This document shows, piece after piece, positions 7,703 to 15,292 of a DNA stretch of 49,881 nt (position 1 is the stretch's first letter; every line of letters starts with the position of its first letter). A program made the position numbers and the translations under genes. Below the pieces are notes generated by a model, which saw nothing but the letters and a program-made list of their open reading frames with translations, had not been told where the DNA came from and made no database searches. This DNA comes from Candidatus Thalassarchaeum sp. (GTDB lineage Archaea; Thermoplasmatota; Poseidoniia; Poseidoniales; Thalassarchaeaceae). The stretch covers positions 1 through 49,881 of the forward strand of contig JASMMD010000006.1 in NCBI GenBank assembly GCA_030748335.1. Direction: 5' to 3'.

Positions 7703-9250
7703 ATGGCACGCAACGACGTCAAGGTCAATGTGGCTGTGTCAGACAGAATCCTGTTACACCTGTGGGAGCAGGACCATCAGGCCGATCACTACCTCGTCAC
7801 CCATGGGATGACCCGCCCGGGCATAGCAGAGATTTGCGGTCTGCACCCGCCTAACGTCTCCCGCACGATGCGTGAGCTGATGTCTAACGGATGGGTCACC
7901 GAGCACACCCGGACCGTGAGGGGGGACAACCGCCGTCAGAAGACTTGGCAACTGACCGACGAGGGCCGCGCTGAGGCGAGGGACCGAATAGAACGACTCC
8001 GCTCAACCTCGATCCTCCTGCGCAGCAGCGAGGGCAGGTTGCTTGAGATCCGCGCCGACGAGGCTGCAGCGAGGTTGAAGGCGGGGCTGACGCTGCTACA
8101 GGTTCTGATGCACGCCCAGCACGAGGGCGTGCTGAATTTCGGTGACATACGGTTCGGGGCCATCGTCAGGTCCGAGGACGACGCCCCTCCTCCTGGTTCC
8201 CTCTCCCTCCTGGCCGGGGCGCATTCGACCTACCACACACGACCGCCCAAGACCCGGACCGTGCACGGACGCCTGCCCGAGAAACTCCGTCTGGATGACT
8301 GGTACGCGTCCGCCACCCCGATGTTCGTTCTATCCGGAATCGCGGGTTGTGGCAAGACGACCCTAGCCTCGCACTGGCTAGAAGGGGTGCTGGAGGGTGC
8401 ACCCGACTTGGAGGTGATGTACTACCCGTGCCAGCCTTGGGATTCACCGTTGGGCATCGCAACGAGTCTGCTCCACAAGCTCGGAATCGACCCGGACGGG
8501 GACGCGTCCGATCCCTATGGGATACTCGAATCACTGCCGCTCAAGCCCGGAGCCAGACTCGATCTCGATCTCTACCGCCGACGCCTGTGTGCGCACATGC
8601 TCGACGAGGACGGCCGTTGCGCCACCCCGAGCGACGAGATGCTGCTGATTCTAGACGATGTCCACAACATTGGCTCCGAGGCCACGCACCTTCTCGGCGC
8701 CCTGCTGCAGGTCGCCGAGGCGACCCCGATGCGACTGCTGTTGGTGTCGCGTACCAAGCTTGCATTCTACGATCGGCGCGATGTTCACACGCGCGGGCGT
8801 ATAGACGAACTCCCCCTCTCCGGCCTCTCGCTGGAGGAAATCTCGGCTTGGCTCGACTCGCTTGACCTGCCAAGTCATGCCCCTGCCGAGGAGATCCATC
8901 GGGCAACCGGAGGTCATCCACTGGCAGTCGAACTGCTCGAGCTGTACGGTCAGACCTTGCACGAGGACTGGCTGCGCTTCCTCGACGAAGAGATTCTCGA
9001 CGTGCTTCCTGAGGGTCACAGGGAGACGTTAGCGCTGCTGGCGGTGGCCGAGCGTCCGGTTCCGTGGGCCACGCTGGCCCAGGCAGCTGGGATAAACGGA
9101 CCACCTCCAGCCGACCTGTTAGAGAGAGGCCTGATGCTAGAACTCAGTGACGGTATGTGGCTACACGAGGCTCTGAGAGCAAGACTTCTGAGGGAGGTCG
9201 GCGCGCCGCACGAGGAGCGAGCCCGCAGGTTGCGCGAGGCGTCCGACTAG
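7703..9250 (+). CDS. Winged-helix (MarR-like) DNA-binding domain fused to STAND-type NTPase
   Basis: HTH-like IAEICGLHPPNVSRTMRELMSNGWVTEHTR; Walker A LSGIAGCGKTTLA; Walker B MLLILDDVHN; LLLVSRTK and GGHPLAVELLELYG as in STAND/NB-ARC ATPases. Confidence 0.8.
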   Translation: MARNDVKVNVAVSDRILLHLWEQDHQADHYLVTHGMTRPGIAEICGLHPPNVSRTMRELMSNGWVTEHTRTVRGDNRRQKTWQLTDEGRAEARDRIERLRSTSILLRSSEGRLLEIRADEAAARLKAGLTLLQVLMHAQHEGVLNFGDIRFGAIVRSEDDAPPPGSLSLLAGAHSTYHTRPPKTRTVHGRLPEKLRLDDWYASATPMFVLSGIAGCGKTTLASHWLEGVLEGAPDLEVMYYPCQPWDSPLGIATSLLHKLGIDPDGDASDPYGILESLPLKPGARLDLDLYRRRLCAHMLDEDGRCATPSDEMLLILDDVHNIGSEATHLLGALLQVAEATPMRLLLVSRTKLAFYDRRDVHTRGRIDELPLSGLSLEEISAWLDSLDLPSHAPAEEIHRATGGHPLAVELLELYGQTLHEDWLRFLDEEILDVLPEGHRETLALLAVAERPVPWATLAQAAGINGPPPADLLERGLMLELSDGMWLHEALRARLLREVGAPHEERARRLREASD

Positions 9251-9606
9251 GTCATGTGACGGTTCAACCAGTCATCCATTGCCGGCTTCGGCATGGCACC
9301 AGTCATCCTGTCGACGGCCTCGCCGTTGTGGAAGAGGATTAGGTTCGGGATGCCCCTGACACCGTACCTTCCTGGTGAGATCTGGTTGACGTCAGTGTTC
9401 ACCTTCGCGATGGTGATTTCGCGCTCACCCGCAATCTGCTCGAGCATGGGCGCAATCATCCTGCACGGCCCGCACCAAGGGGCCCAGAAGTCAACCAGCA
9501 CCCACTCGTCGCTACTCGTCACCACGTCGAAGTCCACGTCGCTCGCTTCCACTATTTTCCCCATTGACTCACCCGTGGGCATACCGCCGCATCCACATCC
9601 TATCAA
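9247..9606 (-). CDS. trxA: Thioredoxin
   Basis: VLVDFWAPWCGPCRMIAPMLEQIA active site; start may be internal (MPTGES or MGKIVE). Confidence 0.95.
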   Translation of the reverse strand: MIGCGCGGMPTGESMGKIVEASDVDFDVVTSSDEWVLVDFWAPWCGPCRMIAPMLEQIAGEREITIAKVNTDVNQISPGRYGVRGIPNLILFHNGEAVDRMTGAMPKPAMDDWLNRHMT

Positions 9607-9673
9607 TTTGTGTCTGCGGCATCGTCATTGGCGGACCGAGAGATTGAGAACCGAAGGGCGCTCCCGTCGTTCT

Positions 9674-10354
9674 GTGGAGATTACGCCCAGTATCCTCACT
9701 GCTGACTTCGCGAGACTCGGCGAGACCCTCGAGGAAGCAGTCGCAGCAGGCATTGAATGGATTCACATGGACGTGATGGACGGCAATTGGGTCGTTAATC
9801 GCACCATCACTTTCGGGCCAGCCTTGATTCGCTCGGTTCGCGACCTCCTCGGCCCCGAAGTCACCATCGACTGTCACCTGATGATCACCAATGCCGCCGA
9901 TACTTGGAACCAGTACGTCGACGCCGGCGTTGACATGGTAATCGCCCACATCGAAGCCGTCGATGACTTCCAAGCGCTAATCGATGACCTGCATGCCTCT
10001 GGGGTACAAGCAGGCTGCGTCCTCAACCCCTCAACCCCTACAGAGGACGTACTCCCACTACTCCCCGACCTCGACCTCGTGCTAGTGATGTCCGTGGTCC
10101 CGGGTAAGGGAGGCCAGTCGTTCATGCCCGAGGTCGAGGGCAAGGTGCGCTCCTTCAGGGCCGCAATCGATTCTCAGATCGGAGGCGGAGGACGTGCGAC
10201 TAAGCTGATGATCGACGGCGGCATCAAGGACCACAACGCCGCAACGGTCTCCAAGTGGGGCATCGACATCGCGGTAGTAGGCTCAGGACTCATCAATGAC
10301 CGAGGCACGATAGCCGAGAATCTTGCTGCGATTGAGGCGGCACTCGGAAAGTAG
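9674..10354 (+). CDS. rpe: Ribulose-phosphate 3-epimerase
   Basis: ITPSILTADFARLGETL, WIHMDVMDGNWV, VMSVVPGKGGQSFMPEV, IDGGIKDHNAATVSKWG; GTG at 9674 chosen because the upstream ORF extension has no family similarity. Confidence 0.93.
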   Translation: MEITPSILTADFARLGETLEEAVAAGIEWIHMDVMDGNWVVNRTITFGPALIRSVRDLLGPEVTIDCHLMITNAADTWNQYVDAGVDMVIAHIEAVDDFQALIDDLHASGVQAGCVLNPSTPTEDVLPLLPDLDLVLVMSVVPGKGGQSFMPEVEGKVRSFRAAIDSQIGGGGRATKLMIDGGIKDHNAATVSKWGIDIAVVGSGLINDRGTIAENLAAIEAALGK

Positions 10355-10396
10355 CTGCCAAGAGTATTCAAAACATCCAACCCCGAGAGGTCTTCG

Positions 10397-10720
10397 ATGG
10401 TCACAGAGCAGTGGATGGTCGAAGAGGTACTCAAGGTCGTTCCCGACGCTAGGGTGGAGGCATCAGACTTGCATGGCAGCGGCGACCACTTCCATGTTAG
10501 AGTCATATCAGAGAGCTACGAAGGAGTCCGTCCACTGCAGAGACAACGGCCCATCTTGAACCACTTCAAACCCTTCATCGCGCAGAACATCGTGCATGCA
10601 CTCGATTTGAAGTGTATGACCCCGACGCAGGCGGCAGAGAGCGGGGATACCTCATTCGACCCGCATGGTGAAGAAGTGGAGTTCTTTGGGGTGCACATCC
10701 GCAGGTCGGACAAGGAGTGA
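10397..10720 (+). CDS. BolA-family protein
   Basis: VEASDLHGSGDHFHVRVISESYEGVRPLQRQRPILNHFKP resembles the BolA fold; adjacent to monothiol glutaredoxin. Confidence 0.85.
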   Translation: MVTEQWMVEEVLKVVPDARVEASDLHGSGDHFHVRVISESYEGVRPLQRQRPILNHFKPFIAQNIVHALDLKCMTPTQAAESGDTSFDPHGEEVEFFGVHIRRSDKE

Positions 10721-10724
10721 TGAC

Positions 10725-11054
10725 ATGACAGAGTTCAACTGGACGCCGGAGCAATTGCAAGAGCTAGTTGATAGCAACAGGCTAGTTCTGTTCATGAAGG
10801 GGACGCCCGAGCAGCCCCAGTGCGGGTTCTCAAACAGGGCCTCGATGGTGCTGCAGCAGCTCGGCGAGCCGTTCGTCAGCGTGAATATCCTAGCCGACCA
10901 CCGAGCGATTCCCTCGGTCTGCGCCTGGTCGGACTTCCCCACCATGCCACAGATTTTCGTCCACGGTGAACTCATCGGCGGCTCCGACATAGCCCTTGAG
11001 ATGTACGAGAGCGGTGAGCTACAGCAGATGATCTCAGACGGCGATTCAGAGTAG
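10725..11054 (+). CDS. Monothiol glutaredoxin (Grx4/GrxD-like)
   Basis: VLFMKGTPEQPQCGFSNRASMVLQQLGEPF (CGFS), DFPTMPQIFVHGELIGGSDIALEMYESGEL. Confidence 0.95.
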   Translation: MTEFNWTPEQLQELVDSNRLVLFMKGTPEQPQCGFSNRASMVLQQLGEPFVSVNILADHRAIPSVCAWSDFPTMPQIFVHGELIGGSDIALEMYESGELQQMISDGDSE

Positions 11055-11063
11055 TGGTCGGCT

Positions 11064-11981
11064 ATGACGTCCGATACGGACCGTCGAACCATGCTGATAG
11101 CGCTAGTAGGCGCCGTTGCCATCTCGTTCTCGCCGGTGTTCTACGTCTTCTCCGACACCAATCCCTCCACTGGGGCGTTCTTCCGGATGCTGTACGCCCT
11201 GCCGGCCCTAGTTCTGCTGGCATACCTAGTCCGCAGCTCGGACACACGCTCTTCACGCACGCGTTGGATGGCCTTCGGCGCCGGTTTGATTCTAGCCCCA
11301 GACATGCTTTCTTACCACAGCTCGATGATATTCATCGGAATAGGCATCGCCACGCTGATTGGCAACTCGCAGGTCATCATCGTAACTCTGGCGTCATGGA
11401 AGCTGTTCGGGGAGAAACCGAACCCCGCTATCCTACTCTCCCTCCCAGTAGTAATTGTTGGATTGGCTCTGATATCGGGCATCGCTGACTCGGAGCCATA
11501 TGGGGAAGATCCGGTCAAGGGCGTGATTTTCGGGTTGATGGCCGCATTCTTTTACTCCTCCTTCCTAATTCTGTTCCGCTATTCCAACAGGGAACTGGCA
11601 CCCTCGTCATCGGTGCAGTTGGACGCAACCGCGGGGGCCGCTCTAGGGCTGTTCGTGCTTGGTCTGATGCCGCTGAGTGGCTACGCCATCGAGCCGCTGG
11701 TGCTGCAGCCGACATGGCCAGGACACGCATGGCTGATCGTGCTCGCGCTGCTCTGCCAGGTTGCTGGCTGGCTGGCAATCGCCCACGCACTACCGCGCCT
11801 TCCCGCGGCTCATACCTCCTTCGCAGTCCTGCTGCAACCGGTCCTGACGCTCGTCTGGGGCTATGTCATACTCGACCAAGATGGACATTCACAGAATCAG
11901 GTGATAGGCATCTTCCTCGTGCTGGCCGCAATCATCGCGGTGACGCTGTACGGCTCGACGAGCAGCGCGGAAGCGGACTAA
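11064..11981 (+). CDS. EamA/DMT-family transporter
   Basis: Ten-TM-like hydrophobic profile with two repeats; AFFRMLYALPALVLLAYL and HTSFAVLLQPVLTLVWGYVILDQ typical of DMT permeases. Confidence 0.85.
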   Translation: MTSDTDRRTMLIALVGAVAISFSPVFYVFSDTNPSTGAFFRMLYALPALVLLAYLVRSSDTRSSRTRWMAFGAGLILAPDMLSYHSSMIFIGIGIATLIGNSQVIIVTLASWKLFGEKPNPAILLSLPVVIVGLALISGIADSEPYGEDPVKGVIFGLMAAFFYSSFLILFRYSNRELAPSSSVQLDATAGAALGLFVLGLMPLSGYAIEPLVLQPTWPGHAWLIVLALLCQVAGWLAIAHALPRLPAAHTSFAVLLQPVLTLVWGYVILDQDGHSQNQVIGIFLVLAAIIAVTLYGSTSSAEAD

Positions 11982-12863
11982 TCACTCAGTTGGCTCCGGC
12001 GGCGCGACCTTAGCCATGTTGACCTTGTACTCGATGTAAGAGATGGTCAGCCTAACCTCCTCTCCGTCCTCACAGTCGCACACCGTACCCCATAGGGTGT
12101 AGACGTCGACGGTGACGTCGATTCGCCACTCCCCCGTACCAATTCCTTCGTACTGCTCCCAGAGGGCGAGAGCCTCCTCCTCCGTACCTTCGAAACCTGT
12201 GAGGTTGGGCAGGTCGAGGGTGTACTGATACCAGATCTTGTCCCACGGCTCGGTCTTGTCGGCATCGCAGTCCTGGCTCATCGCATCGGTGTTCGATAGC
12301 GAGTACTGGTTCGACTTGTTGACAGCCGAGTTGTAGACCTCAATCGTGACCTTGTCGCATCCGACTATGCCTCCCGGCTGCTCGTCCTCCTCGCCCCAAT
12401 AGCCGCCGATGTAGACGCTCGACAGGTTGCGTGGCAGCGGGACGCTGAGGGTAACTGTCTCGGTGGCATCATCATTCACAAAAAAGGTCTGGATGTCGGT
12501 CTGATTCCGCTCCTCGATGGTGAACTCCCACACACTCACCTCGGGCTCGGCCTCTTTGGCCGGGATGATCATTTCAAGGACGGAGGGACCGGCAACAACC
12601 ACCGCCACGACCAGCATAGCCACGGCGACGACCGCTCCTATGGCTACACGGTACCTCACAACGGCTCCGGCCAGCGAGGTCATGAGCTCGGAGGTGTCGA
12701 AACCACCCTCTTCATCGCCCCACTCTTCCTCTGCATCGAGCAGGCGTTCGTACAATTCCTCCTTGTTCCCACTGTTGGACATGCCTAGTTCCTTGAGCTC
12801 GGCCTTGAGCTCGCCCACTGTCCACTCGTCGATGGGTTCCACGCTGCGAGATGGTGGTTGCAC
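11982..12863 (-). CDS. SAP-domain single-pass membrane protein with extracytoplasmic domain
   Basis: SAP-like WTVGELKAELKELGMSNSGNKEELYERLLDAEEE, TM YRVAIGAVVAVAMLVVAVVVAGPSVL, Cys-containing exterior domain; GTG start. Confidence 0.7.
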   Translation of the reverse strand: MQPPSRSVEPIDEWTVGELKAELKELGMSNSGNKEELYERLLDAEEEWGDEEGGFDTSELMTSLAGAVVRYRVAIGAVVAVAMLVVAVVVAGPSVLEMIIPAKEAEPEVSVWEFTIEERNQTDIQTFFVNDDATETVTLSVPLPRNLSSVYIGGYWGEEDEQPGGIVGCDKVTIEVYNSAVNKSNQYSLSNTDAMSQDCDADKTEPWDKIWYQYTLDLPNLTGFEGTEEEALALWEQYEGIGTGEWRIDVTVDVYTLWGTVCDCEDGEEVRLTISYIEYKVNMAKVAPPEPTE

Positions 12864-13080
12864 GAATGGAACTTTTGCCGACCGGAGGTACCATCCATGT
12901 GCTTTGGATAGCCTCGCAGCAGGCCGATTAGGGTGTACAGGGCGAGAGATAAAAGCGAGGGGATGGGATGCACTCAGCGAGAACCTGTCGTCCCTGTACG
13001 CGGGCTCATAATGACCGACGATAAATAATCGTTGTGAGAAATTGCCGCAATTTCGTGAAAAACGACGTATTGAGAGCCTG

Positions 13081-14094
13081 TTAATGCACAGTTAGTACTT
13101 CTGGACCACCCTCTGTGACCAACACCGTGTGCTCGAACTGGCCCACATCCCCACCATCTGCGTCACGCAAGGCGGCGTAGACTTCGACGAAGCGGATCGA
13201 GGTGAGCTTCTTGACAAGCGCGTCCCACTTCCTGCGCAACGATTCCTCGCTCTCTTCGGGAAACGGCTTCTCTAACAGAGGGTAGGCCCACCTCTCTGCG
13301 AAAGGCAGGGTGCTGTAGCGCTCCTCGATGTACCTGGCCATGGTAGCTCCGAGCGGCTTCAACTTGCCCTTGGCCAGAGCCTTTCGGATCCTCACATCGC
13401 CGGTGACCCTCAGGATGTTCGACGAGTCCGCAGGGGAGACGTTCTCGACCATTCCCGAGCCACCGGTCGTGTTGAACGGCTCGATGGCGTAGATTTCGCC
13501 TATTTCGGGCGACCCCTTGAAACCCGGGTTGTTGGAGCCGCAAGCGTATGACGGAATCGAGGTCCCGGCGTGCAGGTCCCAACGCTCCAACTGGTGTCCG
13601 CACAGGTTGCGTATCGGCTTGAAGCCCGCGTCCTTGGCAACCTGCTCAGCGGCGCCCCCGACCTCGTGCCAGGGTGTGCCGGGATGCATCTTCTCAATGG
13701 CAGCGTCGCGCGCCTCCTCGGCCGCACGAATCTGCTCGGTGTGGTTGCCACCTCCGCCGACCTCGACGGTTAGTGCGTTGTCAGCGATAGCTCCCTTGAT
13801 GTGCACCCCTACGTCGAGTTTGACCAAGTCCCCCTTCTCGAAGACCATCTCACCCTCTAGTCCCTCGGGGGGCTCCAACAGGCTGTTGGTCGTGTAGTGT
13901 GCAGCCATGTCGTTAACGGAAATCGTGACCGGGAATGCAGGCTTGCCGCCATGCCGCCTGATGAAACGCTCCGCCGAGTCTATGACCTCGTTCCAGTGCT
14001 TGCCAGCGATAATCTCGCCCTTGATCCCATCCAAGGTCCTTCGTGCGACGTGCCCGGCATCTCGCCAGTGCTTCAAATCCTCCTCGTCAACCAT
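13081..14094 (-). CDS. map: Type II methionine aminopeptidase
   Basis: FPVTISVNDMAAHYT, LVKLDVGVHIKGAIADNALTV, LCGHQLERWDLHAG, IYAIEPFNTTG. Confidence 0.95.
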   Translation of the reverse strand: MVDEEDLKHWRDAGHVARRTLDGIKGEIIAGKHWNEVIDSAERFIRRHGGKPAFPVTISVNDMAAHYTTNSLLEPPEGLEGEMVFEKGDLVKLDVGVHIKGAIADNALTVEVGGGGNHTEQIRAAEEARDAAIEKMHPGTPWHEVGGAAEQVAKDAGFKPIRNLCGHQLERWDLHAGTSIPSYACGSNNPGFKGSPEIGEIYAIEPFNTTGGSGMVENVSPADSSNILRVTGDVRIRKALAKGKLKPLGATMARYIEERYSTLPFAERWAYPLLEKPFPEESEESLRRKWDALVKKLTSIRFVEVYAALRDADGGDVGQFEHTVLVTEGGPEVLTVH

Positions 14095-14675
14095 GATCTG
14101 ACCTCTCGCTCGCTGATTATTCCCTCTCTTAGAACCTCGATATCGCTTGACTCGGTTGAATCACAGACCGAATACCACGCTATCAATGTACTGGGACTCC
14201 CCCCGGGACAGGTCCCGGATACACATTCTATCGCCTCACCGTCGCTCGATAGCAGCCGCGCAGCCTCCTCGCAGTCCTCCACTGGCAACTCCCCACTCCT
14301 GTTGGCGCTGGTTGCTGTCAGCGGTCCGGTGGCCTCAAGCAGGCGCTTGGCGCTCGGATGAGCGACGATTCGGACTGCGACCCTGTCGCTACCGAGTCGA
14401 GAGTCGAGAACCTCATGGGATCTGAGGACGACGGTCAGCGAACCTTCGGGAAAATCGGCTAGTAGACTCCTCACGTCATTGGGAATCTCGACCAGCTCCT
14501 CGGCCTGAGACAGGCTGGCCACGCCGATGCTGACGGGCATGTCGGATGACCGTTGCTTCAATCTGTAGAGCCGGTCTAGGCAGGTCGGTTCCAGTAGGCA
14601 GCCGAGGGCAGGCTGGGTGGTGGTCGGATAGACGATACAACCCCCTTCAAGGGCGTGCTGAACGGCCTCCTCCAT
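14073..14675 (-). CDS. Sua5/YciO/YrdC family threonylcarbamoyl-AMP synthase
   Basis: GGCIVYPTTTQPALGCLLEP, RLYRLKQRSSDMPVSIGVAS, GPLTATSANRSGELPVED. Confidence 0.93.
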   Translation of the reverse strand: MEEAVQHALEGGCIVYPTTTQPALGCLLEPTCLDRLYRLKQRSSDMPVSIGVASLSQAEELVEIPNDVRSLLADFPEGSLTVVLRSHEVLDSRLGSDRVAVRIVAHPSAKRLLEATGPLTATSANRSGELPVEDCEEAARLLSSDGEAIECVSGTCPGGSPSTLIAWYSVCDSTESSDIEVLREGIISEREVRSWLTRRI

Positions 14676-14683
14676 CTCATCAC

Positions 14684-15292
14684 CTACTTGATGTGGCGCC
14701 TATTCGCGGGAGGCAGCGAATCGGCGTGCACGACGATCGAGCCGACCTTCAGGTCTACGTTGGTCTGATGTGTGTGTCGTTGGGATATCCTAGCCAACTC
14801 GTAGGCCCCGAGGTATAGGTTCAGCACCGGCACTAGGTAGAGCAGCTTGCGCAGGGCCCGAGCATCCCACATCTGACTGGTCATCCCCGAACCGTCCTCG
14901 GCCACCACCGCGAGCCCCAGCATGCGCTGGCCCAGAGAGCGCGAGTACGTCACGCCAGTGAGCCGCCAGTACAACCAATGGGCAGCTAGGATGACGAACA
15001 CCTGTGCGAGGGAGTGGTCGAAGTCCGCTGAGGACCAGAGAGTCAGGTTCCAAGCGTCGATTACTCTCCCACCTGTAATGACCATCAGAATAGTGGTGAC
15101 TATCACCACATCAACTGTGAATGATGCTAACCTCCTGACCCCTGAGGCCAGAATCGCCCCGTCCGGCAGTGACCAGTGGTCGTCTTGCGACGAGACGATC
15201 TGCTTGGCCAGCGTGCCACCACCGACGTTCAGCTGTATTGGCGAGTCATGGTCCGACATAGGCGCCCTCAGGCCATTCCGAGCAAGTGCCAT
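14684..15292 (-). CDS. RDD-family membrane protein (start possibly 15259)
   Basis: ASGVRRLASFTVDVVIVTTILMVITG, WLYWRLTGVTYSRSLGQRMLGLAVVAEDG, ALRKLLYLVPVLNLYLGAYEL. Confidence 0.85.
   Translation of the reverse strand: MALARNGLRAPMSDHDSPIQLNVGGGTLAKQIVSSQDDHWSLPDGAILASGVRRLASFTVDVVIVTTILMVITGGRVIDAWNLTLWSSADFDHSLAQVFVILAAHWLYWRLTGVTYSRSLGQRMLGLAVVAEDGSGMTSQMWDARALRKLLYLVPVLNLYLGAYELARISQRHTHQTNVDLKVGSIVVHADSLPPANRRHIK

Noticed and set aside
8541-9104. 187-aa antisense ORF inside the wHTH-STAND gene
   Set aside because: Arg/Ala/Pro-rich shadow translation; opposite strand has clear domain signatures
7703-9250. STAND ATPase as an antiphage defence system
   Set aside because: No effector domain, no other defence genes nearby; metabolic and redox context favours a regulator, though not proven
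13907-14425. Plus-strand ORFs over the map/Sua5 junction
   Set aside because: Antisense shadows; minus-strand genes have strong family motifs
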